A DNA stretch of 64,000 nt from Sporosarcina sp. Marseille-Q4943 (GCF_943736995.1 NZ_OX031157.1:372001-436000); one strand, 5' to 3'; shown: positions 1 through 9,245, counted from the stretch's first letter. Made by a program: numbers and translations. The notes: generated by a model not told the origin, from the letters alone.

Positions 1-90
1 GCTGAGGATGACTGCATCATCCCCGAAATCGGCTCTCACTTTATTCATCGCCTCAACCATCGTATCAGCTATATACTTTTTCATTTTCAT
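1..90 (-). CDS. flhF: FlhF, flagellar SRP-type GTPase (N-terminus only)
   Basis: Only the first 30 codons lie in the window; the gene runs off the left edge. The start of the protein (MKMKKYIADTM, then EAMNKVRADFG and DAVIL) matches the opening of FlhF, the SRP-family GTPase that helps place and assemble flagella. The ATG shares one base with the flhA stop (TGATG), so translation is probably coupled. In B. subtilis flhF directly follows flhA, which supports the call. The GTPase domain is not visible here. Confidence 0.8.
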   Translation of the reverse strand, partial: MKMKKYIADTMVEAMNKVRADFGDDAVILS

Positions 91-2120
91 CAGATATCCA
101 CCACCCCGACACTTTGAACTTCAATGGAAGCTTCGAGCTCATTATAAGATAAAACCGGTATTTGCGGAAAATATCTCTCCGTAATTTGCCTTAGGTACAT
201 TCTTATTGCTGGCGAGCAAAGGATGACAGGCGATTGGTCCATCAATGCCACCCTTTCAACCTCTCTCGCGATCGACTCCAATATTTCTTGGGAGTGAGAC
301 GGGTCGATTGACAAATAATTGCCTTGCTCAGTCTGCTGGATATGATCCGCAATCAATTTTTCTACCTTGCCTGATACGGTAAGCACTTTTAACGCATCGA
401 CTCCGGACGAGTACTGTGCCGTAATTTGTCTGGCAAGCGATTGTCGTACATATTCCGTCAGCAAATCGATATCGGATGTATACTTCGAATAATCGGCGAG
501 CGTTTCAAAAATGATCGGCAAGTTCCGGATGGATACATTTTCATTCAATAATTTCGCCAATACTTTCTGGATTTCACCTATCGATAGAGGAGTCGGTGTA
601 AGTTCATCCACTAAGATCGGATACGTTTCACGAACATGATCGACAAGCTGCTTCGTCTCCTGACGACCGATTAGATCGGCAGCGTTCGCCCTGATCACTT
701 CAGTAAGGTGGGTCGAAACAACGCTAGGAGGATCGACAACCGTATAGCCCATAATCTCTGCATCTTCTTTAACATCTTCAGTAATCCACTTTGCAGGGAG
801 ACCGAATGAAGGTTCAATCGTATCAATCCCGACAATCGAATCGTCGCCACCAGGACTCATCGCGAGGTAATGGTCTAAAAGGAGTTCGCCCCTTGCCAGC
901 TCATTCCCCTTAATTTTAATGCGGTATTCATTCGGCTGCAGTTGAATATTGTCCCGGATCCGGACGACTGGAATGACAAGACCCAATTCAAGTGCGAGCT
1001 GCCTTCTGATCATGACAACCCTGTCCAATAAATCCCCGCCTTGCTGGGCGTCGACCAACGGGATAAGACCATAGCCAAATTCGAATTCTATCGGATCTAC
1101 ATTTAGTAGGTTGACAACATTTTCGGGGCTCTTCAATCCTTCCGTTTCAACCTCTTCCTCTATCTCCAGCAACTCATCTGGATCTTCTTCAGGTTGTTTG
1201 GACATGATGTACGCTCCTAAGACGAGGAGTGCAGCAATTGGAATCGTAAGGACATCATTGATCGGTGTGAACAACCCTAGCAGGAAAACTGTTGCTGCAG
1301 CTACATAGAGCAACTTAGGCTGACCTAAAAGCTGTCTCGTAATATCCGAACCGAGATTCCCTTCAGAAGCTGCACGCGTAACGACAATTCCTGTAGCGGT
1401 CGAAATGAGCAGAGCAGGTATTTGGGAAACAATTCCGTCTCCGACGGTCAATCGCGAGAATTTCGTCGCAGCTTCGGCAAACGGCAAATCCATTTGCGCA
1501 ACACCGATGATCATACCTACAAGAAGGTTGATAATGACGATGATAATTCCGGCGATGGCATCCCCTTTAACGAATTTCGTCGCTCCGTCCATTGCGCCAT
1601 AGAAATCAGCTTCATTGCTCACTTTTTCACGGCGAATCCTTGCTTCTGTTTCTGAAATCATCCCTGCATTTAAATCGGCATCGATACTCATCTGCTTCCC
1701 CGGCATCGCATCGAGTGTGAAACGGGCAGCTACTTCTGATACCCGTTCCGAGCCCTTTGTGATGACGATGAATTGGATGATAATCAAAATGACAAAGACG
1801 ACAAGACCGACAACGATATTTCCACCGGTTACAAACGTACCGAACGTGTCAACGACTCCGCCAGCATCCCCTTGTGAAAGGATGGCACGGGTAGTTGAAA
1901 CGTTCAAACCTAGCCGGAAGAGCGTCAACAGTAAAAGAAGTGAAGGAAATATCGAAAACTGTAATGCTTCCTGCATATTCATCGATGTCAAAAGGACTAA
2001 GAGTGCAAGTGTAATATTGATAATGATCAGAAAGCTAAGAAGCCAAGGCGGTAACGGGATGACGAGCATTGCAACGATCATTATGACTGCTGCCAACACT
2101 CCAATATCTCTAAATTGCAT
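90..2120 (-). CDS. flhA: FlhA, flagellar type III export gate protein
   Basis: FlhA is the large membrane subunit of the flagellar export apparatus and forms a cytoplasmic ring that docks chaperone-substrate complexes. The 676-residue length is normal for the family. The first ~310 residues hold about eight hydrophobic segments, with the conserved FHIPEP-type region between (for example SERVSEVAARFTLDAMPGKQ near 125-145). An acidic linker (EEDPDELLEIEEEVETEG, ~310-330) leads to the cytoplasmic domain. The ATG follows a purine-rich stretch (GTGGGGATGG). It sits between flhB and flhF, as in B. subtilis. Confidence 0.97.
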   Translation of the reverse strand: MQFRDIGVLAAVIMIVAMLVIPLPPWLLSFLIIINITLALLVLLTSMNMQEALQFSIFPSLLLLLTLFRLGLNVSTTRAILSQGDAGGVVDTFGTFVTGGNIVVGLVVFVILIIIQFIVITKGSERVSEVAARFTLDAMPGKQMSIDADLNAGMISETEARIRREKVSNEADFYGAMDGATKFVKGDAIAGIIIVIINLLVGMIIGVAQMDLPFAEAATKFSRLTVGDGIVSQIPALLISTATGIVVTRAASEGNLGSDITRQLLGQPKLLYVAAATVFLLGLFTPINDVLTIPIAALLVLGAYIMSKQPEEDPDELLEIEEEVETEGLKSPENVVNLLNVDPIEFEFGYGLIPLVDAQQGGDLLDRVVMIRRQLALELGLVIPVVRIRDNIQLQPNEYRIKIKGNELARGELLLDHYLAMSPGGDDSIVGIDTIEPSFGLPAKWITEDVKEDAEIMGYTVVDPPSVVSTHLTEVIRANAADLIGRQETKQLVDHVRETYPILVDELTPTPLSIGEIQKVLAKLLNENVSIRNLPIIFETLADYSKYTSDIDLLTEYVRQSLARQITAQYSSGVDALKVLTVSGKVEKLIADHIQQTEQGNYLSIDPSHSQEILESIAREVERVALMDQSPVILCSPAIRMYLRQITERYFPQIPVLSYNELEASIEVQSVGVVDI

Positions 2121-2213
2121 GCCATCCCCACTTTCTCAAAATATATTATCAATCACGCCTAGGCGTAATTGCGTTCGGATCGTTATTTGAATTAGCAATT
2201 CTGCTGATTCAGG

Positions 2214-3293
2214 TTAGATTTTCCGTTGAATGCGATATACATATGCCAATATTTCAGCGACCGTCTTGAAAAACTGGTCCGGAATACGACCTCCGATTTC
2301 CACATCATCATAGAGCGCCCTTGCAAGAGGGCGATTTTCCACCATGACGATATTGTGCTCTTTCGCAATCAGCTTGATTTTCTGTGCGACAAAGTCGGCT
2401 CCCTTTGCAATAACGACGGGGGCGTCCATCTTTTCATCATCATATTTTAAAGCGATTGCAAAGTGGGTCGGATTCGTGATGACCACATCTGCTTGAGGCA
2501 CTTCCTGCATCATCCTTCGCATCGCCATTTCCCTTTGACGCTGTTTAATGCGCGATTTGATGATTGGATCCCCTTCTGTATTTTTATACTCATCTTTAAT
2601 ATCCTGTTTGGACATCCGTAAGTTTTTTTCATAATCAAATTTCTGATAAAAATAGTCCAAGATTGATATGAATAAGAGGACGAAGGATGCGACGATTCCC
2701 ATTAAGGCGACCAACTGGCCGACAATCACCAACGTGTCATGGGGTGTCTTGAACGCCAGCCCTAAAACTTTTTCGATGTTTGTCATCAGGAGGAACGTCG
2801 TCACTGATCCGATAAATGAGATCTTTAACAAAGACTTCAATAATTCAACGAGGGCTCGAATGGAAAATATCCGTTTCAATCCTTTAATCGGATCAATCTT
2901 TTTTAAATCGAATTTTAACGGCTCAGCCGTAAATAACAATCCGAATTGCATCAGGTTGCCAACGATGCCGGCGATCACCGCAATTGCCATAACGGGTAGG
3001 AGAATATAAGCCATTTGGACAATCATTTCTATGTAAAGAATCATTGCTTGATCGATATCCAATTCCTTGATTGAAATGGACTCTGTAAATGAATGTGTAA
3101 AAAAAACAAAGAACCGGTCCTTCATGAAGCCGGCACTGAAAAAAAGGAATAGGAATACGAAAAGAAGAACAATTGCAGTAGTTACATCTTGGCTCTTTAA
3201 TACTTGTCCCTTCTTACGGGAATCCTGTCGTTTCTTCGGAGTGGCTTTCTCTGTCTTTTCGCCTGCAAAGAACTGTAAGTCCAAACGAATCAT
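2214..3293 (-). CDS. flhB: FlhB, export gate substrate-specificity switch
   Basis: FlhB is the membrane component that switches export from rod/hook to filament substrates after self-cleavage. The 359-residue protein has four hydrophobic segments in its first ~215 residues and the autocleavage motif NPTH at 274-277 (cleavage between N274 and P275), followed by FAIALKYDDEKMDAP. The N-terminus (LDLQFFAGEKTEKATPKKR) is typical of Firmicute FlhB. It starts 3 bases after the fliR stop. A second, free-standing FlhB-like C-terminal domain is encoded at 30946-31245. Confidence 0.97.
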   Translation of the reverse strand: MIRLDLQFFAGEKTEKATPKKRQDSRKKGQVLKSQDVTTAIVLLFVFLFLFFSAGFMKDRFFVFFTHSFTESISIKELDIDQAMILYIEMIVQMAYILLPVMAIAVIAGIVGNLMQFGLLFTAEPLKFDLKKIDPIKGLKRIFSIRALVELLKSLLKISFIGSVTTFLLMTNIEKVLGLAFKTPHDTLVIVGQLVALMGIVASFVLLFISILDYFYQKFDYEKNLRMSKQDIKDEYKNTEGDPIIKSRIKQRQREMAMRRMMQEVPQADVVITNPTHFAIALKYDDEKMDAPVVIAKGADFVAQKIKLIAKEHNIVMVENRPLARALYDDVEIGGRIPDQFFKTVAEILAYVYRIQRKI

Positions 3294-3296
3294 TTA

Positions 3297-4073
3297 TCAG
3301 CCACCTCCCAAGATGATCATCAAATCCCTCATCGCCGACATCATCACTTCAAACAGTTTGCGCATCATCGCAATCATGACCGTGAACATCGTCACAAGTA
3401 CAAGAAAACTGACTCCAATTTTAATTGGGAAACCGACAACGAATATATTCAGTTGAGGAACCGTCCTCGCCGTTATTCCCAAAGCCAAGTCGACGAGAAA
3501 TAAAGTGGCGACGATCGGTACAGACATTTGAAAGGCGATAGCGAACGTCGTAGCAAATGTTCTTATGACGAATTCGATTAGCCGTTCTTCACCGAATGCT
3601 GGCCAAAGCATGTCTATCGGAATAAAGCGATAACTGTAGAAGATGCCGTCCAGGAGCATATGATGGCCATTCAGCGTCAGCAAAAGCAAAATGGCGAGCG
3701 CATTGAAAAACTGACCAAGCAATGGCGATTGGGCGCCAGTTTGAGGATCGATGACGTTTGCAATGGCGAAGCCCATTTGGAAGTCGATAAAGCCGCCTGC
3801 AATTTGAATGGCAGACATGACGATATAGGCAATAATTCCGATGAATAGGCCAGTAGTGGCTTCCTTGATGACAAGGAGTATGTATGTACCATCGATTTCA
3901 AGGACGGGGGCATCTATTGTATAAACCATCATCCAAGATAATAATGCGGCAAAGATGATCCTTTGCGTCGTTGGAATCGCCCGATAAGAAAACAAAGGGA
4001 CAGTTACGATGAATGCGGTCACTCTTGTTAAAATGAGTAAGTAGGCGGCTAACGAAGGAATCAGTTCTTCCAT
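3297..4073 (-). CDS. fliR: FliR, flagellar export gate membrane protein
   Basis: FliR is one of the core FliP/FliQ/FliR proteins that form the export channel in the basal body membrane. The 258-residue product is almost wholly hydrophobic with about six membrane segments. It contains family-typical stretches such as QMGFAIANVIDPQTGAQSP (~98-116) and the C-terminal hydrophobic hairpin before MRKLFEVMMSAMRDL. Length is normal. It lies 4 bases downstream of fliQ and 3 bases upstream of flhB, so the genes are tightly co-translated. Confidence 0.96.
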   Translation of the reverse strand: MEELIPSLAAYLLILTRVTAFIVTVPLFSYRAIPTTQRIIFAALLSWMMVYTIDAPVLEIDGTYILLVIKEATTGLFIGIIAYIVMSAIQIAGGFIDFQMGFAIANVIDPQTGAQSPLLGQFFNALAILLLLTLNGHHMLLDGIFYSYRFIPIDMLWPAFGEERLIEFVIRTFATTFAIAFQMSVPIVATLFLVDLALGITARTVPQLNIFVVGFPIKIGVSFLVLVTMFTVMIAMMRKLFEVMMSAMRDLMIILGGG

Positions 4074-4077
4074 TCCA

Positions 4078-4347
4078 TCACCCTATATACCGGACTAGAT
4101 TATCGAAAATGTCTGTCGCGAATGCTGTGACCCTGGCTAACATCCAAGGTCCGAAAAAGACGAGAGCTACAAGGACAGCAATGATTTTTGGAACAAATGC
4201 CAATGTCTGCTCCTGGATCTGTGTCGTTGCCTGAAATATGCTGACGATCAACCCGGATACCAATGCGACAATTAACAGAGGACCGGAAGTTAATAAAATG
4301 ACCCAAACCGACCGCTCGGCTATTGCTATAATTAATTCGCCTGTCAT
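4078..4347 (-). CDS. fliQ: FliQ, flagellar export gate membrane protein
   Basis: This 89-residue protein has two membrane helices, the family architecture, and family motifs including GLIVSIFQATTQIQEQTLAFVPK (split around residues 33-55). FliQ packs around the FliP5-FliR1 channel of the export apparatus. The ATG follows a clear GAGGAGTGG Shine-Dalgarno sequence at 6 bases spacing, which rules out the slightly longer overlapping frame beginning at 4357. A 72-base gap separates it from fliP, with nothing notable in it. Confidence 0.95.
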   Translation of the reverse strand: MTGELIIAIAERSVWVILLTSGPLLIVALVSGLIVSIFQATTQIQEQTLAFVPKIIAVLVALVFFGPWMLARVTAFATDIFDNLVRYIG

Positions 4348-4419
4348 TATTAACCACTCCTCAACTGTAAAATTGCCGATTCTCCTATACGGAGATGACA
4401 GGTGACCAAAACTTTGAAT

Positions 4420-5085
4420 CTAGAAACTTTGCAATAAAGACTTGACGATGAGATACCATCCATCAACAAGGACAAACAATAAAATCTTAAATGGCAAGGA
4501 AATCATGACCGGCGGCAACATCATCATCCCCATGGACATGAGCACACTTGCAACAATCATATCAATGACTAGAAAGGGAATGAAAATCATGAAGCCCATT
4601 TGGAATGCTGTCTTAATTTCACTTAATGCGAAAGCCGGTACTAACATTGTCAATGGTATGTCTTCTAACGTTTCAGGACGCTCCGCTTGATTGTATCGTA
4701 AGAATAATTCCAAATCCTTCTGTCGAGTATGTTTGCTCATGAATTCTTTGAACGGTAGACTAGCATTTTCATAAGCTTCCTCAAGCGTAATCTCTTCAGC
4801 GAAAAGCGGCGACAGAGCTGTTTCATTCACCTTCTGGAAAGTCGGCGCCATGACAAAGAACGTCAAAAACAATGCGAGTCCGACAATGACTTGGTTTGGC
4901 GGCATTTGCTGCGTTGCCAATGCAGTTCTTACAAAAGATAAAACGATGATGATGCGGGCAAATGATGTCATGAGAATAAGGATTGCCGGCGCAAGTGACA
5001 GGACGGTGAGAAGGAGAAGCATTTTGATGGATGTCGATACATTTGTCGGGTTGCTGTCCGAAAAAAACTGGACGAAATCATTCAT
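4420..5085 (-). CDS. fliP: FliP, flagellar export gate membrane protein
   Basis: FliP forms the pentameric core of the export channel. The 221-residue protein has four hydrophobic segments and conserved family blocks: [20 protein letters not shown] (~37-56), [19 protein letters not shown] (~61-79) and the C-terminal [21 protein letters not shown] Shine-Dalgarno sequence (AAGGAG) lies ten bases upstream. The gene overlaps the end of fliO by 8 bases, implying translational coupling. Confidence 0.96.
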   Translation of the reverse strand: MNDFVQFFSDSNPTNVSTSIKMLLLLTVLSLAPAILILMTSFARIIIVLSFVRTALATQQMPPNQVIVGLALFLTFFVMAPTFQKVNETALSPLFAEEITLEEAYENASLPFKEFMSKHTRQKDLELFLRYNQAERPETLEDIPLTMLVPAFALSEIKTAFQMGFMIFIPFLVIDMIVASVLMSMGMMMLPPVMISLPFKILLFVLVDGWYLIVKSLLQSF

Positions 5086-5770
5086 CTTTTCTGCTCTCCT
5101 TTTCTGCCAATCGGTTCAAATGTTTTTTTCGCTCAGCTTTTAATTCATCAAGCTTCGACGTGAACATTTTCTTGAAATCAGCCGGTTGATCGCGATCATC
5201 TGTTGCGTCACCTTTATTCTGAGGAATCATTGTAAGCAACTTACTCACCAAGCCTGTTGGAGATTGATACTCATCCTCGTCGAAATAACTTTCCAATGCT
5301 CGAATCTCTTCGGGATCGGTAATCTCTTTCAACAGCCTCACTTCGTCACCTACGCCAATAAGATAATAGGAATCACCGATTACGACCAATTGTATGGATT
5401 TCTGTTGCCCTAACGAGAGTCCACCTACATTCTTCATCAATCGATGCTGGTCGAACATTCGATTCTTCCGGTTAATGAACTTCAAAAGAGCAAAAAGAAG
5501 ACCGACTACAAAAAGCAATGCTAATAGCGTCTTCGTATAATCCCACCATGACAAGCCGACAGCTGCCCCGTCTTGCGAGCGGTCGGCAGCTGGTTCGTCT
5601 TTATCGATCACTTCTGTAATGTCTTGGCCACCGTCTTCATCCGTTCCGTACCAATCAGATACCGAATCATTCGAATCGGCATCTGCATATGTTTCGACAG
5701 GTGTTACACCCAAAAGGCTGATGGCTAGCAAGAAAAAGAATGAATGCTTTAGCATAGCTGATAGTTTCAT
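5078..5770 (-). CDS. fliO: FliO/FliZ, flagellar export apparatus assembly protein
   Basis: This 230-residue protein begins with a signal-like hydrophobic segment (~8-24). An acidic Asp/Glu-rich extracytoplasmic stretch follows, then one membrane helix (~78-96, [18 protein letters not shown]) and a cytoplasmic FliO domain ([20 protein letters not shown]). That layout matches B. subtilis FliZ/FliO, which helps assemble the FliP complex. It starts two bases after the cheY stop with only a weak ribosome site, so expression probably depends on coupling to cheY. Confidence 0.9.
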   Translation of the reverse strand: MKLSAMLKHSFFFLLAISLLGVTPVETYADADSNDSVSDWYGTDEDGGQDITEVIDKDEPAADRSQDGAAVGLSWWDYTKTLLALLFVVGLLFALLKFINRKNRMFDQHRLMKNVGGLSLGQQKSIQLVVIGDSYYLIGVGDEVRLLKEITDPEEIRALESYFDEDEYQSPTGLVSKLLTMIPQNKGDATDDRDQPADFKKMFTSKLDELKAERKKHLNRLAEKESRKDE

Positions 5771-5772
5771 AA

Positions 5773-6135
5773 TTAACCTAAAGCTTTTTGGATCGCTTCG
5801 ACGACACGGTCAGCTTGGAACGGCTTTACAATGAAATCTTTTGCTCCTGCTTGGATTGCATCGATGACCATTGCTTGCTGCCCCATAGCGGAACACATGA
5901 TGATTGTCGCTGACGGGTCCTTCTCTTTAATGGCTTTCAACGCAGCAATACCGTCCATTTCAGGCATTGTAATATCCATCGTTACTAGATCCGGTTTCAA
6001 TTCCATATATTTTTCAACGGCTTGCGCACCGTCGGCGGCTTCACCAACCACTTCAAAATTGTTCTTCGTCAAAATATCTTTGATCATCATACGCATGAAA
6101 GCCGCATCATCTACTATTAAAATACGTTTACCCAT
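5773..6135 (-). CDS. cheY: CheY, chemotaxis response regulator
   Basis: A single receiver domain of 120 residues carries the acid pocket D9/D10, phosphoacceptor D54 (MDITMPEMDG), S82 and K104 (FIVKPF). There is no output domain, as expected for CheY. In Bacilli CheY-P acts on the switch proteins FliM and FliY to change flagellar rotation. It lies 19 bases downstream of fliY inside the fla/che operon, the same place as in B. subtilis. Confidence 0.97.
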   Translation of the reverse strand: MGKRILIVDDAAFMRMMIKDILTKNNFEVVGEAADGAQAVEKYMELKPDLVTMDITMPEMDGIAALKAIKEKDPSATIIMCSAMGQQAMVIDAIQAGAKDFIVKPFQADRVVEAIQKALG

Positions 6136-6154
6136 TCTCTTGACCTCCCGGATC

Positions 6155-7399
6155 CTATCGTAAATTATTTAATCTCTCTGTTTGGCTTAAAATATCCGTT
6201 ATCCGCACCCCGAAGTTCTCATCGATGACGACGACTTCCCCTTTGGCGATATGACGGTTATTCACTAATATATCGACCGGTTCCCCCGCCAACTTATCCA
6301 ATTCTATGATGGAGCCACTGGACATTTCAAGGATTTCTTTCACCGATCGCTTTGTCCTTCCAAGTTCCACAGTCACTTGCAAAGGGATATCCAACAACAT
6401 ATTCAAATTATTCGTTTCTGCTTGATTCAACGAAGGCCCTTCAAAGCTTGCAAAGCGGGCTTGCTGAACATGCACAGGCGGTTGTTGCTGCCTTTGTGGC
6501 CTTTGTGATATTTGTTGCGGAACTGGCTGTTCGTAATAAGGTTGTTCATAATAGGGTTGCTCTGTCTGTTGCGACGCACTTTGCCCACTGCTGAAGTCGG
6601 AAAGGGCATCTTGTGGAAATTCATTACGTTTCGGTTGCTCATAAGGTGAAGTAGGTCTGGCGGGAGTTTCCAAAGAAACTGCAGCTTCCTCTTCTGCACC
6701 CATGCCCATGAGCGATGCAACTAGATTTTTTCCGAATTGGAGCGGAAATAGCTGCATAATATTGGAGTCGATCAAATTTCCGACTTTTAATTCGAAGGAT
6801 ACTTTGATCATCATTTCATCCTTTGGAATCTTTTCAGTTCCAACTTCACTTTGCATATTCATCAAGTCAATCGATGGTGGGGAAATATCCACTTTCTTAT
6901 TAAAAACAGTGGACATCGACGTTGCGGCCGAGCCCATCATTTGGTTCATCGCCTCTTGAACAGCACTCAAATGGATTTCGTTCAGTTCTTCATCTGGAGC
7001 CATCCCATCTCCGCCAAGCATGAGATCGGCAATGATCGCTGCGTCACTTTGTTTAATGACAAGTAGATTTGTCCCATTCAAACCTTCCGTATATTCCACT
7101 TGTACTGCCACATATGGATGTATGAATTCGGTTTCTAGCATACTGCGATCGACTACAGAGATTGCGGGTGTCGTAATTTCCACTTTTTGTCCGAGCAATG
7201 AAGAGAGGGCTGTCGCAGAGCTGCCGAAGGAAATATTTCCGACTTCCCCTAATGCGTCTTTCTCCATTTCACTTAATTGGTTGTCAAAATCCTGATGTTC
7301 AGAGGACGATGTTGCCGTTTCTTCCGCGCGAATCGGTTCTCCGCGCAGCAACGCTTCGATTTCTTCCTGAGAAAGCACATTATCACTCATCATCTTCAT
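6155..7399 (-). CDS. fliY: FliY, flagellar switch protein and CheY-P phosphatase
   Basis: FliY is the Firmicute C-ring protein that combines a CheC-type phosphatase with a FliN-type C-terminus. Residues 6-17 (LSQEEIEALLRG) form the CheY-P-binding segment shared with FliM. Two CheC-type active sites are visible (GEVGNISFGSSA and AVQEAMNQMMGSAA, each with the E..N pair). A long Gln/Pro/Tyr-rich linker (~275-325, with the repeat EQPYYEQPYYEQP) leads to a FliN domain (~330-414, IPLQVTVELGRTKRSVKEIL). Length (414) is slightly above B. subtilis because of the linker. It overlaps fliM by 17 bases. Confidence 0.96.
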   Translation of the reverse strand: MKMMSDNVLSQEEIEALLRGEPIRAEETATSSSEHQDFDNQLSEMEKDALGEVGNISFGSSATALSSLLGQKVEITTPAISVVDRSMLETEFIHPYVAVQVEYTEGLNGTNLLVIKQSDAAIIADLMLGGDGMAPDEELNEIHLSAVQEAMNQMMGSAATSMSTVFNKKVDISPPSIDLMNMQSEVGTEKIPKDEMMIKVSFELKVGNLIDSNIMQLFPLQFGKNLVASLMGMGAEEEAAVSLETPARPTSPYEQPKRNEFPQDALSDFSSGQSASQQTEQPYYEQPYYEQPVPQQISQRPQRQQQPPVHVQQARFASFEGPSLNQAETNNLNMLLDIPLQVTVELGRTKRSVKEILEMSSGSIIELDKLAGEPVDILVNNRHIAKGEVVVIDENFGVRITDILSQTERLNNLR

Positions 7400-8381
7400 C
7401 CCCTCCGTTCAATATATCAATTATTTGCACAGCCATCCTGTTTCGAAGATGTCCGGGCTGTGCTATGAATTTTGGTATGTCTCCCACCTTTACAATTAAG
7501 GGGTCTTCAATTTTCCGATCAAGGGAAATGACATCCCCGACTTGAAGATACAAGAAATCTTCTACCGACATGGAACCTTTTCCTAATTCGGTTGTAAGCG
7601 GCAAGGTCGCTTGCTTCAACCGTTTTTCCAAAATGATGCTTTGTTCAGGCGTCGGTTCCTTCTTATTTGTCTGCATCCAATAACGGACCGATAAATTCGG
7701 GACGATTGGCTCGAGGACGACATGCGGAATGCAAATATTGATCATGCCGCTCGATTCTCCGATGACGATATTAAACGAAATGACGACAACCGTTTCATTC
7801 GGCGAAATCATTTGAAGGAATTGTGGATTCACTTCCATTTCAGATAGGAACGGATCAATTTCAATGATGCCTGCCCAGGCTTCACGTAAATTATCGAATG
7901 ACCGTTCGAAAAGGTTGGTCAATATCTTCGTTTCGATTTCAGTCATATTATCCACTTTACCAGGTCCTTCTCCCACCCCGCCCATCAATCGGTCTAGCAT
8001 GGAATAGGCGACGTTCGGATTGACTTCCATAATGATATTTCCTTCAAGTGGCGGCACTTCGAAAATATTGAGCAACGTCATATTTGGAATGGATCGGATG
8101 AATTCCTCAAAAGGAATTTGATCGACCGAAGCGACATTTATTTGAATATAAGTCCGCAATTGGGCAGAGAAATAAGTCGTCAACAATCTTGCAAAATTCT
8201 CGTGGATTCGTGTCAAGCTACGGATCTGATCTTTCGAGAAGCGAAGGGCACGCTTGAAATCATATACTTTGACCTTCCGGGTCTCATCTTCCTTCTTCAT
8301 CTCTTCCGCTGACATTTCACCTGTCGATAATGCTGATAATAAAGCATCAATTTCATGTTGGGATAAAATATCTCCCGGCAT
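7383..8381 (-). CDS. fliM: FliM, flagellar motor switch protein
   Basis: FliM is the C-ring protein that binds CheY-P through its N-terminal peptide (here LSQHEIDALLSALSTG) and connects FliG to FliY/FliN. A middle CheC-like fold and a C-terminal SpoA domain (ending VGDIPKFIAQPGHLRNRMAVQI) follow. I place the start at the ATG at 8381 (332 aa): GGGAGGTGG lies five bases upstream. The more distal ATG at 8399 has no ribosome site, and the sequence from 8381 (MPGDILSQHEI) aligns with known FliM starts. Confidence 0.96.
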   Translation of the reverse strand: MPGDILSQHEIDALLSALSTGEMSAEEMKKEDETRKVKVYDFKRALRFSKDQIRSLTRIHENFARLLTTYFSAQLRTYIQINVASVDQIPFEEFIRSIPNMTLLNIFEVPPLEGNIIMEVNPNVAYSMLDRLMGGVGEGPGKVDNMTEIETKILTNLFERSFDNLREAWAGIIEIDPFLSEMEVNPQFLQMISPNETVVVISFNIVIGESSGMINICIPHVVLEPIVPNLSVRYWMQTNKKEPTPEQSIILEKRLKQATLPLTTELGKGSMSVEDFLYLQVGDVISLDRKIEDPLIVKVGDIPKFIAQPGHLRNRMAVQIIDILNGGDEDDE

Positions 8382-8419
8382 AAGGCCACCTCCCGGCATT
8401 GTATATGTCCATCATTTTG

Positions 8420-8845
8420 TTATTGGATAATATAAGACACGATGTACACTTTTTCAATCTCACCCTCTTGCATGAGAGGATTCAATTGTGATTTGATGGA
8501 ATCTTCGAATGCCTGCTTCCCTGCTTTTCCTTCAAAGTCTTTTGAGGTCATCTCAGATAGCTCCTGGATGACGATGTTTTGAACTTGGAAATCCCGTTTC
8601 GCCAGTTCTGCAGCGGCTTTCTTGTTCGTCGTTTGGATTTTCAATGAAATGCGTATAAATTGACGGCCAGATAAATTTGTCATGATTTCCGGTACGTCGA
8701 CGGACGCTTCAAGGATTTCATCAATCGTCGGCTCTGTATCCGCAGAATCCCCTTTTAATTGGAGGGTGAGGATCAGGCCGATTATCCCGACTAGTGTCAA
8801 GGTTACTACAATGATTAATGCGATTGTCAATGCTTTATTTTTCAT
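8420..8845 (-). CDS. fliL: FliL, flagellar basal body-associated protein
   Basis: FliL surrounds the stator and supports torque generation. The 141-residue product has one N-terminal membrane helix (~6-28) and a periplasmic-type domain with the family core EIMTNLSGRQFIRISLKIQT. I choose the ATG at 8845 (MKNKALTIALIIVV), which follows GGGGTGAAGAAG. The start overlaps the end of flbD by 11 bases. Longer in-frame extensions run into flbD and are not credible. Confidence 0.94.
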   Translation of the reverse strand: MKNKALTIALIIVVTLTLVGIIGLILTLQLKGDSADTEPTIDEILEASVDVPEIMTNLSGRQFIRISLKIQTTNKKAAAELAKRDFQVQNIVIQELSEMTSKDFEGKAGKQAFEDSIKSQLNPLMQEGEIEKVYIVSYIIQ

Positions 8846-9056
8846 CTTCTTCACCCCGGATATGCGGATTCGATAGTAGTTGGACCGATTGATAAAAATC
8901 AATGATACGGCGATTGACTTCGTCGATTGGGTCCAGGACGACGTATTTGGTGCCGGTCGTCAATGTGATGGTCGTATCGGGAAACGATTCGATCGTTTCT
9001 ATGTATAGAGCGTTCAACATGAACGCTTTGCCGTTGAGGCGTGTAACTTTGATCAT
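8835..9056 (-). CDS. flbD: FlbD/SwrD family flagellar protein
   Basis: This small protein (73 aa) has the FlbD family start MIKVTRLNGKAFMLNALYIE and the downstream block LTTGTKYVVLDPIDEVNRRI. In B. subtilis the homologue SwrD is needed for normal motor torque. The ATG at 9056 sits 32 bases after a strong AAAGGAGGG. The gap is filled by a GC-rich hairpin (about 9062-9085), so either the hairpin brings the ribosome site close or an in-frame GTG at 9074 is used. The family alignment favours 9056. Confidence 0.87.
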   Translation of the reverse strand: MIKVTRLNGKAFMLNALYIETIESFPDTTITLTTGTKYVVLDPIDEVNRRIIDFYQSVQLLSNPHIRGEEDEK

Positions 9057-9061
9057 ATGTA

Positions 9062-9092
9062 AGGGGCCGGGCACAGGGCCGGCCCGACCCTC
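9062..9092 (-). promoter_or_regulatory. Ribosome site separated from flbD start by GC hairpin
   Basis: Read on the minus strand, AAAGGAGGG (9084-9092) is followed by a self-complementary stretch (GGGCCGG, loop, CCGGCCC) before the flbD ATG at 9056. If folded, the hairpin would shorten the distance between the ribosome site and the start codon to a workable spacing. The base pairing is visible in the sequence; the effect on translation is inference. Confidence 0.45.
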
Positions 9093-9104
9093 CTTTGCTA
9101 AAAA

Positions 9105-9245
9105 CGCATAAAGTTGTTTACTTGCGCATAAACTCGTTGAATGACGCATAAATCGCAACAAATGCGCATAATTCTTATGAAAAGCTCATAAATGCCTATA
9201 ATGAAGCATAAATGCCTCTAGAAGCGCATAAGAGGATTCTAACTT
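9105..9245. repeat. 20-bp-period repeat array (CGCATAAA units)
   Basis: Seven successive units begin at 9105, 9125, 9145, 9165, 9186, 9206 and 9226. Each starts with CGCATAA or a one-base variant (CTCATAA, AGCATAA) followed by about 13 variable bases. The spacing is 20 bases with a single 21. Only the first 7-8 bases of each unit are conserved, so this looks like a phased set of short sites rather than a fresh tandem duplication. The array lies between flgE and flbD inside the fla/che operon. Confidence 0.7.

Noticed and set aside
1615..2190. 191-residue plus-strand frame inside flhA
   Set aside because: Shadow of flhA on the opposite strand; flhA is unmistakable.
9105..9245. CRISPR array
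   Set aside because: Units are 20 bases with only 7-8 conserved bases, no spacers of constant length between full repeats and no cas genes.
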